A stretch of DNA of 64,000 nt. Origin: Lepidostoma basale (lineage: Eukaryota; Arthropoda; Insecta; Trichoptera; Lepidostomatidae). Position 1 is the first letter of the stretch, and the number at the start of each line of letters is the position of its first letter. The DNA lies in the NCBI GenBank assembly GCA_022606425.2, contig JAHDVF020000457.1, positions 806,001 to 870,000 on the forward strand, read 5' to 3'. Shown here in pieces: positions 9,505 to 20,267 of the stretch. The notes under the pieces are model-generated. The model worked only from the letters and a program-made list of their open reading frames with translations, was not told the origin of the DNA and did not search any database. A program made the position numbers and the translations under genes.

Positions 9505-9770
9505 TCACTCATGCGCTCCAAGAGATCTGCCTTCTCCCTGCCCCCTGCGGCCCTCTGTTTTTCCCTTCAAACATAGATGCAGCAGGCAATATTTTTCTCC
9601 TCGTAGAACGTGACCCAGATATAAAATCTTGCGGACTTTGATCAATGTCAGCAGCTCTCTATTTACTCCTGCACGATTCAGGACTTCTGTGTTCGTCACT
9701 CTGTCTGTCCATGGGATTCTGAACATTCTTCGGTGAAGCCACATTTCAAATGCCATTTCAATCGGAATAT
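9505..9770 (-). pseudogene. Second LINE family, C-terminal fragment
   Basis: Reads MAFEMWLHRRMFRIPWTDRV, then ELLTLIKVRKILYLGHVLRG and EKYCLLHLCLKGKTEGRRG. This is the well-known C-terminal pattern (FEMW.YRRML.I.W.D..TNEEVL...YLGHV.R...Y.LL..I..GKIEG) of insect endonuclease/reverse-transcriptase LINEs. It is open for 83 codons only and is fused head to tail with the unrelated LINE end at 9241-9490. Confidence 0.7.
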
Positions 9771-10139
9771 AGCTCGTTAAAATATTTATTATTATACGAT
9801 AAAATAATTAAATGTCAAATCATTTTAGCACTCGGGGTAATTTATTTCAGTTTAGGTACGCCCTATAGACGTATTGTGTACTTGTGTAGCACGTGGAGCA
9901 AGTAACAAAGATTGATTGTGTTTTCTTTACCACGTGTTCAGAAACGGTATTTCCAAAGGTAGAAAGAAAATAAGATGAAAACTGACGAATTTCCTGCTTA
10001 GAACATTTTCAACAGAATTCTCGTTGAAAGCTTTCTTTAGTTACGGTTACGAGTATAACAAACTAACGTAAATAATGAAAAAAATTAAACTAAAAGTATA
10101 CACACACATGCTAAAGATTTTTTTATCATAGTATTTTTC

Positions 10140-10545
10140 AGTCTTTATAAATAGGCTGCCGTCAGAACAGCGCTTGCAAATTGTAAATTTATTTTGAAAA
10201 TCATGGTTAGGTTTGTCAAACTTATCGTGCACTACGTCCATTTTACGGTCGATATAATCGTCCATCCGAGCAAGTTTTTCGGAAGACCATGGATCGTTAT
10301 CGCACCACGTACACTTTACTGGATAATACGCATCCACAAAGACGACAATTGTTGAATATTGGACTTCACGATTGCGCTTCATTCGAGCTAGCCGTGGCGC
10401 TCATATTCCCGAAATCACATTTAAACAACAATGGCATAAAATTATCTATTAAATAAAGTCAATATCATAGACATTAACATTATTTTAATGTGTTTTTTTT
10501 TCATTTTGAAGATGTATTGTATACCTCTAAAGAACATCCTATATA
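10140..10545 (+). mobile_element. DD41D deletion derivative, copy 1
   Basis: The left half matches the transposase start of the DD41D copy at 48304-49613 (CAGAACAGCGCTTGCAAATT, then GTCCATTTTACGGTCGATAT and CCGAGCAAG). The right half matches its 3' end (CTAGCCGTGGCG...ATATT..CGAAATCA.ATTTAAA and AAATTATCTA). A central segment of about 750 bp is missing. The right terminus AACATCCTATATA resembles the DD41D inverted repeat ACACCCTATATA. The left terminus is not clear. Confidence 0.65.
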
Positions 10546-10575
10546 AATATTAATTTGTTTTTTTGTATACAAATA

Positions 10576-11841
10576 TTAGGTCCTTACATATGAAATTGGC
10601 GTTTTGTATGGGAGGAACATAAAGTTGATTTTTTTTTTAATATAATAAATTTATTTAATCAAAGTATGTACCATTGCTATCTATGCACTTTTGCCATCTC
10701 ATAGGTAGTTCATCGATCCCTTTACCAAAAAAACCATTCGGATGGGAATCAATAAAATCTTTGAAGTCGGTTTGGACTGCCCCATCGGAGTTGAATTTTT
10801 TTCCCTTGCAAGAAGTTATCCAAATTTCAAAAAAAATAGTAATCTGTTGGGGCAAGGTCCGGAGAGTACGGTGGATGTCTAAGACATTCCAATTGAAGCT
10901 CTTCTAATTTGGTAGCCGTCTGTTATGCAGTGTGTGGTCTAGCGTTATCATGAAGCAGCAGTGGCCTAGAGCGATTAACCAGCCTCGGTTGTTTAGCAGC
11001 TAGTTTTTCCATCATGGTTTGCAGTTGCTGACAATAGACATCTGCCGTAATCGTCTGGCCAGATTTAAGAAAGCTGTAGTGAGACACCAGCACTAGTCCG
11101 CCAAACGCTCACAAGTAACTTTTTTGGAGTCAATTTTCGCTTGGGGCATGGTTTGGCTGGTTCCGCAGGGTTCAGCCATTGCGATGAGCGCTTCCGATTA
11201 TCATACAGGATCCACTTTTCATCGCAGGTAATGATTCGATTCAAAATCCCTTCATTATTGTGCCGGTTGAGTAATGCAACGCAGCAGTCAACGCGCGTTT
11301 GTTGATTTGCTTCACTCAATTCGTGAGGTACCTACCTTTCAAGCTTTTTCACCTTCCCAATTTGCTTCAAGTGGATTAAAACAGTTTTATCACTAACACC
11401 GCAGCCTGCAGCTAACTCGGACGTGGTTTGCGATGGATCCGCTTCCACAATAGCCTTCAATTCTTCATTATCAACTTTGGTCTCCGGCCGTCCACGGGGC
11501 TTGTTCTGCAGGTCGAAATTTCCAGAACGAAAACGTTGGAACCAAAAACGCACTGTGTTTTCTTTTGCGGCACCGTCGCCATACACATCATTAATCCTTC
11601 GAGCCGTTTCTGCAGCACTGGTGCCACGGTGGAACTCGTACTCGTAAATAACGCGATATTTCAAGTTTTCCATTTTGTAAACTGAGTGACGCAAAGAAAA
11701 AAAACAATTGAAGAAAAAACAAATGAATTATAATTTTCGAAACACAAATACTTGAGTAAATAGCTGTATAAATTTGAATTTGAAATTCCTAACCAAAGAA
11801 AAGATATTTGAGATCAAAGTTGTTCATATGTAATGACCTAA
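10576..11841 (-). mobile_element. mariner element (cecropia-like), defective
   Basis: The 1266-bp element has inverted ends TTAGGTCCTTACATATGAAA and, read inward from the right, TTAGGTCATTACATATGAAC, flanked by TA at 10574-10575 and 11842-11843. Both the length and the TA duplication are typical for mariner. The flanks TGTATACAAATA and TACTTGTAGACCAATACTGG join into the terminus of the fold-back family, so it landed inside a fold-back copy. Confidence 0.92.
10650..11694 (-). pseudogene. mariner transposase, broken
   Basis: The N-terminal HTH pair is intact (YEFHRGTSAAETARRINDVY, then NTVRFWFQRFRSGNFDLQN and a second helix-turn-helix to HLKQIGK). Next come TCDEKWILYDNR with the first catalytic Asp, LLLHDNARPHTA with the second, and HPPYSPDLAPTDYYFF with the third, so it is the D34D class. 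Damage: an in-frame TAG replaces a Trp codon before VPHEL (about 11333), a one-base loss at about 11078 shifts the frame, TAA follows HTA (about 10930), and TGA follows DYYFF. It cannot make active transposase. The family resembles the one captured in primate SETMAR. Confidence 0.9.
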
Positions 11842-12225
11842 TACTTGTAGACCAATACTGGATTTTACCCATTGCGGGTTAATCATTTTTTTAAGGATTA
11901 ATTGTATCTCAATAGAGACATAGATGTAACTTATTTGGAAACAGAATATGGTAGTCAAGGCGTTTACAGTACTTATGACCTGTCATTGGTTGGGTTAAGC
12001 GATCACTTTGTGTTAACAACATTCCCCATTCCGCACTTCTTACGACACCACATTTGACACATTTTTGGAACTTGTATATATGCTACTATTTTTAATAACT
12101 TCACATTGTTGTACATTAGTCATAAGTCCTATAAACGCCTCGACAACCATATTCTGTTTCCAAATAATTTACATCTTCGTCTCTATTGAGATACAATTAA
12201 TCCTTAAAAAAATATTAATTTGTAT
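11842..12225. mobile_element. Fold-back element, left arm and part of right arm
   Basis: The left arm ACTGGATTTTACCCATTGCG through GGTTAAGCGATCACTTTGTG reaches about 12060. A shortened right arm (CATAAGTCCTATAAACGCCT to AATTAATCCTTAAA) follows at 12118-12207 in the opposite sense. The outermost left bases lie at 10563-10573 on the other side of the mariner insertion. Confidence 0.75.
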
Positions 12226-12237
12226 TATATATGTATT

Positions 12238-12630
12238 CCTCAACATTCATACATCGCGCGTCGATTTCTCTGACTCCTCACATGGCCGACATTCATTATT
12301 TGATTTATTTGATCGTGCCACGTTTTCCTCGGTCTTCCTCTATTTCTGGTTCCATTTACATCATTAACATATAATTTTTTTACCATTCTTTCTTCATTCA
12401 TTCTTTCCATATGTCCAAACCATCTTAATGATTCTTTCATTATTTTGTTCGTGACACCATCATTCGCACCGCATTCACTTCCTATATTTTCATTCGACAC
12501 TCTATCATACACAGAGTATTCCCACATTCGTCTAAGAGATTTCATTTCTACTGCATTCATTCATACTTTCATCCTTCTTTTGCCAGTTCCATGCTTCGCT
12601 TCCATACATAAGGGTCGGTAGAAGAACACC
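12238..12630 (-). pseudogene. TTAG-tailed LINE fragment lacking its 3' end
   Basis: Minus-strand frame NAVEMKSLRRMWEYSVYDRV, then SLRWFGHMERMNEERMVKKL and RNRGRPRKTWHDQINQIMNV. The frame is 106 codons. The last ~80 bp and the tail are missing because the copy starts abruptly next to a fold-back arm. This is the C-terminal extension after the reverse transcriptase domain. The original 5' truncation is near 12630. Confidence 0.8.
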
Positions 12631-12639
12631 AATTGATTG

Positions 12640-13860
12640 ATATGATGTTTAAATTCCGTTGCTCGTGTAAAAGTGGAATAATTTCTTCATATTATTTGGA
12701 TATTAAAAAAAGTTTATTCTTCTATGGTAAGGTGCTCCACATTGTAAATTATTTGGCTCATGATAATTTTGTAAATTAATTTTGTGGCGTAAAGAATTTT
12801 TTAATTTACCACATATTGTCGAGGCCGAATTGATCCAAAATGTAATCGTGTTCAACAACTGTTGACACATTCCAATGAATAATTCACTAAGCCCCTCAAA
12901 ATTACTCGACATAACCGTATAAAATAACGCACGTATTATTTTATAATATTACATAACTTTATAGCCCTTAAGCTACAGACATTTATTTGAGGAATTTTAC
13001 ATTCCATATTTTTGGCGGGTATATTACAGCATATGCATAAAGAACTTTGGAACTGCCATAAAATAAGTGAGCCAAATTGCGTTCTCATAGTGATGTTTCT
13101 ATCGAATTAACTCCAAAATTATTTTGATGTTTTCCTATTACTCATTCCTTTATAAATTTATTTTAATTGTGATATTTTTATTTCATTATTTTAATTTTAC
13201 TATTTTCAATCGTTTTGCAATGAACACAAAAATTCTTAAACTCATATCACACCTCATTTAAAAATATTATTATTATTATCTTAATTATTAAGAATACTTG
13301 ATTTATATACTATCTCAAGCTTTTATTTAAAAAAATTCATAAACATGTTTTTGTTATAAAGTCGTTTTAATTTGCTAGTATTTATTTAGATTATGAAAAA
13401 TAATTGTGAAAATGTCCTAGAAATACAGAATGTGCCAATTATAAAAATCTAAAATTAAGCAAATTTTTCATTTTGTTTCGTTTTCCTTTTATTTTTATAG
13501 CACATGAAAGTATTTTGGTATTTTATATAATATTTTTGGGAACTAAACATATTTAAAAAAATTCTCATGGGCACACTACCACCACAATGCTATTTTGAGG
13601 CTGAAATTTAATTATTTATAGAATTTTTAACCAATCACATCTAATCTAATCTAGTTAATATGTAACTGTTCGAATGAGACTTTGCATATAAATTGCATAT
13701 GTTAAGTACAGTTATTTTTCTTACCAATGTTGATTAAACTTTACATTATTTAATAAAATCTCTATGTTAAAAATATCTTATCACAAAGTGAGTGCATCAT
13801 ATTAAAATTTAAATCAATTTTAACTTGAAATTGTGTACCTCAAATTGGTCGAGAGCACAA
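12640..13860. other. AT-rich stretch, nothing recognised
   Basis: Only short frames (up to 69 codons) with no family features. Simple A/T runs and TTATTATTA tracts occur. No sequence here was found repeated elsewhere in the window. Confidence 0.5.
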
Positions 13861-13879
13861 ATTTGAACATTATCTTTGT

Positions 13880-14240
13880 AAGGATGGACCAAGGTGACCG
13901 GGTGAAAAGCGCCGGTTGGCAACGCTACCAGCAGTGACGACGCCGTGGCGACTCACGTAACCTGTACGTGTCCTAGGGACAGTCCATCCAATTTGAGAGG
14001 AAAAATAACGTTTATTGGAGACGCGATATACTCAAACACAGCGAAATATTTATTCATGACGAGCACGCCCTAGAGACACCAGAGTAATAAGACACTTGAT
14101 GACTTTCACCCGTAGGTGTCTCCAATATAAATATATTAGTACTTATATCAATACTCTAAAAGTCACTCTAGACTCGCTGTGTACAAACGAACTAGAGTTA
14201 ACTACGCTAACTTCGTGATATTTGAAAATTGCGTTATATG
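13880..14240. other. GC-richer island of unknown origin
   Basis: A block including GGATGGACCAAGGTGACCGG, GACGACGCCGTGGCGACTC and GGAGACGCGATATACTC stands out from the AT-rich surroundings. GGTGTCTCCAATATAAATAT at about 14115 could be a weak TATA region, which would suit a decayed LTR, but no TG...CA ends with a duplication were found. Origin unresolved. Confidence 0.3.
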
Positions 14241-14358
14241 ATTTACTTATAACTCGTCAATTGAATATGTTATAATAAATTGGATAATTTATAGAGCGCC
14301 ATTCTTATGAATTACTCATCTCAAGAGCGCTGAATGTTATTACAAAGGTGCTAAGTGG

Positions 14359-14542
14359 TTAATACGAATAAAAACGCCAGTTTTCTAGAAGTTTTATTAT
14401 ATTTTTAATGGGAATGACACGTTTCGCCCTTCTAAGGCATTATCAAATGTCGTAAAGTATGATTATGCCTTAGATGGGCGAAACATGTCATTCCCAAAAA
14501 ATATAATAAAACTTCTAGAAAACTGACATTCATTCGTATTAA
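14359..14542. repeat. Penelope-like hairpin, type 4 (long palindrome)
   Basis: Arms of about 80 bp, TTAATACGAATAAAAACGCC to GGCATTATCA and its reverse complement ending at ATTCGTATTAA. Each arm contains the string GGCGAAACATGTCATTCCC or its complement (GGGAATGACACGTTTCGCC). The CGAAACATGTC core resembles the 3' half of a type I hammerhead ribozyme. The sequence AATAAAACTTCTAGAAAACT in the arm recurs at 21310, 28545, 34530 and 50940. Confidence 0.6.
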
Positions 14543-15100
14543 TTATTTAATATGGAGTTTTTCATCATTGTTCAAGTAACAATAAATATGTGCTACGTGG
14601 TATTGGCAACATAACATATTACAAAGAAAAAAATGTTTATTTTTATAAATGTCATATACCACAGGTGGCATATTTAAGGAAGGTGACGTTTGAACTATTG
14701 TATATTATTTAATCACTTTGCACTTGGCACAATTATTGGTTTTTTACGTTTATCACTAATTGGGATCAAAAACTTATTTTTGGCATATTTGATACTTGGC
14801 ACCTTTGTAATGTCCAGCCCTCAATTAACTCACATAAAAAATAATTTTAAAAAAAATCATTATTTTTAGTATTACGTGGAGATTATACAAGTATTATTAA
14901 ATATTGACTATTAAGAAGAACTTTCATTTTCTTAAAGTTTTGAAATGTATTTATATGGAGTGATATATAATATTTCACCTTATTGGGATATAATAAAACG
15001 ATCATAGATTATAAACATGATGTTATTTTTAATAGAAAACATATAATCGAATGATTTTACTGAAATCTCTTGATGGAAGTTCATTTTAAATAATAATTAA

Positions 15101-15293
15101 ATAAAACGATGTTTTTTAACTACTTCCACTTTTGCCTTTATTTCGACAGCGTCCAGTTTAGCCAGGCTCGCTGGCATCGATAGACTGGTCTGGTGGAATA
15201 GACACCAATCAGTCGATGCCAGCGAGCCTGGTGAAACCGGTCGCTGTCGAAATAAAGACAAAAGTGGAAGTAGTTAAAAAACATCGTTTTATT
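15101..15293. repeat. Penelope-like hairpin, type 2 (long palindrome)
   Basis: Arms of about 80 bp run from ATAAAACGATGTTTTTTAAC to its complement GTTAAAAAACATCGTTTTAT. On the right arm GCCAGCGAGCCTGG (a stem with a CGAG loop) is followed by TGAAACCGGTCGCTGTCG; on the left arm the complement is slightly mutated. Copies at 26700-26935 and 33355-33530. Confidence 0.7.
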
Positions 15294-16050
15294 TCATTAT
15301 TATAGAAAACATATAAACTTTTTTTTAAATCTGGCATCACGCAATTAACACGGCTTACTCCTATGTGCTCTATTGAAATAGTATGCATTCTTAATTGATT
15401 AAAAACACACACGACGACTTCAACTCGCAAAATATACTCGTGTTGAAGTTCATTTAAATTTAGATAAATATTTATGTTTTCCCCAATAATTGAATCTACG
15501 TGTTTTCATTAAATTTCTTTGGCTACGCCTTTAACGTCATGTCTGACCAATGTAAATATTAGCTTAACCATAAAATTAAAAACACTTATGTTTTACAACA
15601 TATCTATCATATTCCATGCACCAAACAGTATCAAAAGATATTAGAAGTTGTTTTTTCTCAAAGAACTTGGCCAGGGTTCTTTGTCTATAACCATTATTCT
15701 GTCGATTTGTGGTATTCTTGTGTAATTTCTGACCTGGTTTCCTCATCCCGGTGTCCAGCTGTATGTTCTTTCGGATGTCGTGGTCTTCGTTCCTTTACAC
15801 ACATTTCGTACTATCAAATACTATTTTTTTTCGCATATTCTGTCACAGGGGTCACTATCACACTATCTATATACATAATATTATAATAATAATCTTATCT
15901 ATAGAGCTATGTCACTCTAGATGTCCACCTAAAGATCCTCATTTCTACTACATGCAGTCTTTTTTCTTCTTAGCATATTTTTTTGGGTGTTTTTTCTAGA
16001 GATTTGGTTTTTAAACTAGTGAAATTGTTTCTACAGAATGTCAATTTGAC
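15294..16050. other. AT-rich stretch, nothing recognised
   Basis: Short frames only (73 and 82 codons at 15209-15430 and 15751-15999), with no recognisable domain. A short duplicated string ATTATAATAATAATCTTATC occurs near 15880. Confidence 0.45.
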
Positions 16051-16059
16051 AGTTTACCA

Positions 16060-16400
16060 TAACTAGACTGACGTGCAAATTTATTTTGAAAAACATGGTT
16101 CAGTTCGCCAAATTTTTCGTGCACTACGTAATTTAACGGTCGACAAAATTGTCCATCCAAACAAGTTATTCGGAAGAACATGGATCGTTTTCACACGACG
16201 TACACTCTAGTGGATAATACGCATCCACAAAGACGACAATTGTCGAAAATTGGATTTCACGGTTGCGCTTCATTCAAGCTAGCCGTGGCGGTCATATGCC
16301 CAAAATCATATTTAAACAATAATGGCATAAAATTATCTATTAAATAAAGTCAATATCATAGACCATAGCATTATTTTAATGTGTTTTTTTTTTCATTATG
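16060..16400 (+). mobile_element. DD41D deletion derivative, copy 2
   Basis: Matches copy 1 (10140-10545) along nearly its whole length, with the same internal junction (TGGATAATACGCATCCACAA, AGACGACAATTGT) and the same right part. The left ~30 bp of copy 1 and the right terminus are missing. The shared junction shows that a single deletion derivative was copied. Confidence 0.65.
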
Positions 16401-16731
16401 AATATGTTTTGTATATCTTTAACCGTTTGAGTGCCAAACATATTTCACAAAAATATTCTAAGATATCAAAAGAAATGTCTATTTTTATAGATAATTTATA
16501 TTTACAAGAAAACAATGTGCCATTTCTCTAGAAATACCCCAGTTTTCATATTTCTTTCAACATTCTCTTCACTAAGTTTCACACCATGATAATAAAAATA
16601 CAGAAATTGAATACTATTAATCTACCTACAAGCGAGACGGCGCTCCTCGGCACTCTAACGGTTAAAAAAAATATATATAATTTCCCATATGAGTAGAAAA
16701 TAGTTTGTTTTATAAAGAAGGCATCTGGTCG

Positions 16732-16795
16732 TGTCCAGGCTTGAACCTAGACTACCACCCGATTACAACCAAGCTCTCCAAAACATAGATGTTTG
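16732..16795 (-). other. Possible tRNA-like SINE head
   Basis: On the minus strand, GCTTGGTTGTAATCGGGTGG and GGTTCAAGCCTGGACACGAC give a plausible pol III B box (GGTTCAAGCC) with a weak A box. No partner copy is in the window. Confidence 0.25.
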
Positions 16796-17005
16796 ACTAG
16801 TTTAATTGAAGTTTTTGACACCATTTCTTAAGTTTATATTGATAGTTTGTTCCCACAAAGCGCACTGAAAGAAGCACGCCATTTGAGTAATATTTGTATG
16901 AAGAGAACAAAGGTAAAATGGTGTGGTACTTGTTTTTTAACGAAAAATCTTCGAAAAACGTATTGACAAGATTATTTTAAGAAATGGGAAATATAATATA
17001 AATAA

Positions 17006-19384
17006 ATCTTCTTATCCACTATTAACTGGTCTTGTAACACAACCGACCAATCATTGCTTCCTTCCAATTTTTCCTCTACCTGCTCTACTTTACTTGTGGA
17101 CTATATGTCTCTTCTCGGTCTTCACCAGTATAATTCAATTAAAAACTCACTTAATCGTACCTTGAATCTTATACTTAGTACTTCCCATTTTGTCTCCGGA
17201 GTGTCTCGATCTGCTTTTCCACTTGTACCCGAGGATTCCCATCACCCAGCTATTGAATTAACTCTATCATTTGAACCTTCTCAGCTACTACGTGAACCCC
17301 AACGAGCCGTTCATCTTTTTAAACATGGAGACTATGAATCAATTAATATTTTTTTATCTGAGGTTAATTGGTCAAATATTCTATCAACATATCCCCTCAA
17401 CGCTGCGGTAGATGCCTTTTATATCGTGTTGAATAACTCCATTGAGCAATTTATACCCCTCCGACATTTTAAGAGTAACTCCAATTTTCCAGTTTGGTAC
17501 AATAGTTCTCTCATAAAACTTACCAAAGAAAAGATCAAATATCACAAGCGGTTTACCAAATATAAAAATTCCCTTGATTATCACACCTTTTCTTTGCTGA
17601 GAACTCGCCAAAAGCGTATGGCCAGGAAATGTTTTTCCGAGTATATTCACTCTACCGAAATGAATATTACTAATAATCCAAACTCCTTTTGGCGATTTGT
17701 CAAGAGCAAGTACAAGAATAACTCCCTTCCAAAGATAATGTCTATTGATGATAATAAATCAATAAGTGGTGGCAGAAATTTCAGCCATGCGTTCTCCGCT
17801 TATTTTCATTCTGTCTTTGATTGTGACACTACCCCCAGTACTATAAACTCCTACGAGCCCTCAAACACCACTAACATCGGAAGCTGTCTTACAGACAGGA
17901 ACACACTCGCCAGATATTTATCAGGTGTCGACACCAACAAAGGTGCTGGAAGTGATGGAATACCGCCATTATACTTATTTAACTGTGCAAAAACCCTCGC
18001 TGAACCTCTTTCTATCCTTTTTACCCGTTCTCTATCCGAAGGTTGCTTTCCAGATAAATGGAAAGAAGCCTTTATTATTCCAGTTCACAAATCAGGACCC
18101 AAAAGCCTCATCAAGAACTATCGTCCAATCTCCATTTTATCTGCCATTAGTAAGATTTTCGAGCGTATTGTATATGACCAATTATATCCCTCTCTTAAAT
18201 GTGTTCTGAGTGATCAACAACATGGTTTCCTCCGTAACAAATCTGTTTTATCCAATCTGATACCGTTCACTGACTATATTATTTCGAACATGCACCGCGG
18301 ACTCCAAACTGATGCCATATACACTGACTACGCCAAAGCTTTTGATAAGGTAAACCACAGCGTACTCCTAGATAAACTTGGCAGACTTGGAATCCACGGT
18401 GACCTTCTAAGATGGATAAATTCATATATCAAAAATCGAAGACAGGCTGTGGTGATTGGTGGCTTCAAGTCAGACTTCGTGGGAATTCCATCCGGAGTTC
18501 CTCAAGGCTACCATCTGGGACCCCTCTTCTTTATTATTTATATTCATGATATTGGCAACGGTTTCCTCTACTCCAAACACCTCCTTTTTGCTGATGACAT
18601 GAAGGTCTTTCTGAATATTTCTGACATATCCGATTGCCATAAACTTCAGTCTGATCTCGACAGACTCTCTGATTATTGTAAGATAAATAAACTGACCCTC
18701 AATGCTGACAAATGTCTCAAAGTTTCGTTTTCTCGTAAAATCAACCCGCACAATCATGACTGTTTTATTAATAACACAAGATTATCTAACTCAGATCGCG
18801 TGCAAGATCTCGGAGTCACAATGGACTCGAAACTCACTTTCGTAAGTCACATTGATGGCATTTTAGACAAATCCTACAGGACATTAGGATTCATATTGCG
18901 TACATGCAAACCCTTTCAGAACATCACAGCCCTCAAAGTTCTTTATACAACCATGGTTCGCTCACTACTCGAATACGTATCTCCCGTTTGTTCTCCTTAC
19001 TATGCAGCGCATATTCAACGCATCGAAAGAGTCCAAAAATTTTTCATTAAACACATTAATTTCAAAATGTGCAGGTCATTTGCGAATTATAATTCTGCCC
19101 TTAAATTTTATTCCTTGGACTCTCTCGAAAATAGGCGAACAATCAATGATATGATGTTGCTTCACAAAATCATTCACTTCAAAATAGACAACTCCGAACT
19201 TCTTAGTAAATTATTACTGAATACCCTTATGCTTCGCACAAGACACACTGCGAACCAAATATTCCACCTTCCTGCTTATCGGACTAACTACGCTCAGAGT
19301 GCGGCGGTGTACCGGACGTGCGACACGTACAATAAGTGCTTTAGTAACATCGATGTGTTCCATCTTAATGAAAGTGATTTTTAA
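17006..19384 (+). CDS. reverse transcriptase (LINE ORF2), N-terminally truncated
   Basis: Residues are counted from the TTG at 17054; the frame is open back to 17006 and has no proper ATG start, so it is a partial ORF2. The first ~100 residues look like the end of an apurinic-type endonuclease. The reverse transcriptase follows: GAGSDGIP near residue 295, NYRPISIL near 355, IYTDYAKAFDKV with the first catalytic Asp near 423, SGVPQGYHLGP near 480 and the FADD box near 511. A C-terminal extension to residue 776 has LEYVSPVCSPYY and RVQKFF. One oddity is Tyr where the family normally has Ser in SGVPQGSHLGP. It would prime reverse transcription at a nicked target, but cannot nick without its endonuclease. 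Jockey or CR1 group is my best placement. Confidence 0.88.
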   Translation: MFLSTINWSCNTTDQSLLPSNFSSTCSTLLVDYMSLLGLHQYNSIKNSLNRTLNLILSTSHFVSGVSRSAFPLVPEDSHHPAIELTLSFEPSQLLREPQRAVHLFKHGDYESINIFLSEVNWSNILSTYPLNAAVDAFYIVLNNSIEQFIPLRHFKSNSNFPVWYNSSLIKLTKEKIKYHKRFTKYKNSLDYHTFSLLRTRQKRMARKCFSEYIHSTEMNITNNPNSFWRFVKSKYKNNSLPKIMSIDDNKSISGGRNFSHAFSAYFHSVFDCDTTPSTINSYEPSNTTNIGSCLTDRNTLARYLSGVDTNKGAGSDGIPPLYLFNCAKTLAEPLSILFTRSLSEGCFPDKWKEAFIIPVHKSGPKSLIKNYRPISILSAISKIFERIVYDQLYPSLKCVLSDQQHGFLRNKSVLSNLIPFTDYIISNMHRGLQTDAIYTDYAKAFDKVNHSVLLDKLGRLGIHGDLLRWINSYIKNRRQAVVIGGFKSDFVGIPSGVPQGYHLGPLFFIIYIHDIGNGFLYSKHLLFADDMKVFLNISDISDCHKLQSDLDRLSDYCKINKLTLNADKCLKVSFSRKINPHNHDCFINNTRLSNSDRVQDLGVTMDSKLTFVSHIDGILDKSYRTLGFILRTCKPFQNITALKVLYTTMVRSLLEYVSPVCSPYYAAHIQRIERVQKFFIKHINFKMCRSFANYNSALKFYSLDSLENRRTINDMMLLHKIIHFKIDNSELLSKLLLNTLMLRTRHTANQIFHLPAYRTNYAQSAAVYRTCDTYNKCFSNIDVFHLNESDF

Positions 19385-19702
19385 AAAATGGTTGGAGCAA
19401 CCCTTCGGGGCGAATGAAATTAGTTACTCTATTTTTTTTTTCTTTTCTTGTCTTTTTCTTTTTTCTTTTACATTTTAAAATTGTATTTTATTTTTAATTC
19501 ATTATTACTAATAGTTTTCTCTTTATCTTATCAAAGTGTTACTTTATTACTCTTATATATTTAACCTTATGTCAGTTGTTATATAATATTTGTGGTAGCA
19601 TGTTATTGGCCTTGTTTTGTTGTCTCTATGTGTTTATACTCATATACTGTAATTGCTGTTTGTTACCCTCGATAATAAAAAAATAAAAAAATAAAAAAAA
19701 TA
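17006..19702 (+). mobile_element. jockey/CR1-like non-LTR retrotransposon, 5' truncated
   Basis: An open frame runs from just after the TAA at 17003 to 19384. It is followed by a ~290-bp T-rich 3' UTR and an A-rich tail made of AATAAAA units (19672-19702). The 5' half (gag-like ORF1 and most of the endonuclease) is absent, as is usual for LINE insertions cut short during reverse transcription. The lack of stops over 790 codons suggests a recent insertion. Confidence 0.9.
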
Positions 19703-20267
19703 TCAGTGGGCGTTATTAATCTTTTAATACCATAAAACATCTTTATAATATTTTTTTAATTACCCCTGCAATAAATTAATTAACTTTGCACTGAAATTTT
19801 AATCGAATATTGTCTTTGAGATTAATTTTCATTTAAAAATTCCGGAGTCCATGACACAATAAAGCGTATTAATAAAACTTTTAAATAGAATTTTTCCGTT
19901 TACAGCACAACAGAGTCGAATTCAATTAGTTCGGCGGGGCAACCTTCTAAGTGCTTTAAATTCCTAAAGTTTCGAACTTTCCTTCTAATTAGCTGCCGAA
20001 AAAGTTTTCATTCAGAAGTTTTTTTGGTTCGTGATTTAAGTTTCCTGGATCCTTTTGAAACTGGGGGCATCGTGGCCGGAACAACTATTAATAAAGATTT
20101 CCGCGAGGCACGAGGGAGAACAAAGATTTATCTAAGTGAAATGAAAAATAGAAACCTCTTATCATGACAAAATATAACTAGTTAAATGGTTTAGATGTGA
20201 GTGAAAGAAAACACAAATATTTATTCTTCAATGCGAAGTATTTTGGTCACTTTATACTCGTATGTAA
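19703..20267. other. Non-repetitive noncoding stretch
   Basis: Nothing here recurs in the window. The segment 19905-20150 (GCACAACAGAGTCGAATTC to CGAGGCACGAGGGAG) has balanced base composition and no stop-free frame. It may be ancestral single-copy DNA. Confidence 0.4.

Noticed and set aside
13880..14240. LTR in the GC-rich island
   Set aside because: TG and CA candidates exist, but no flanking duplication and no ordered TATA, initiator and poly(A) signals as in 5166-5690.
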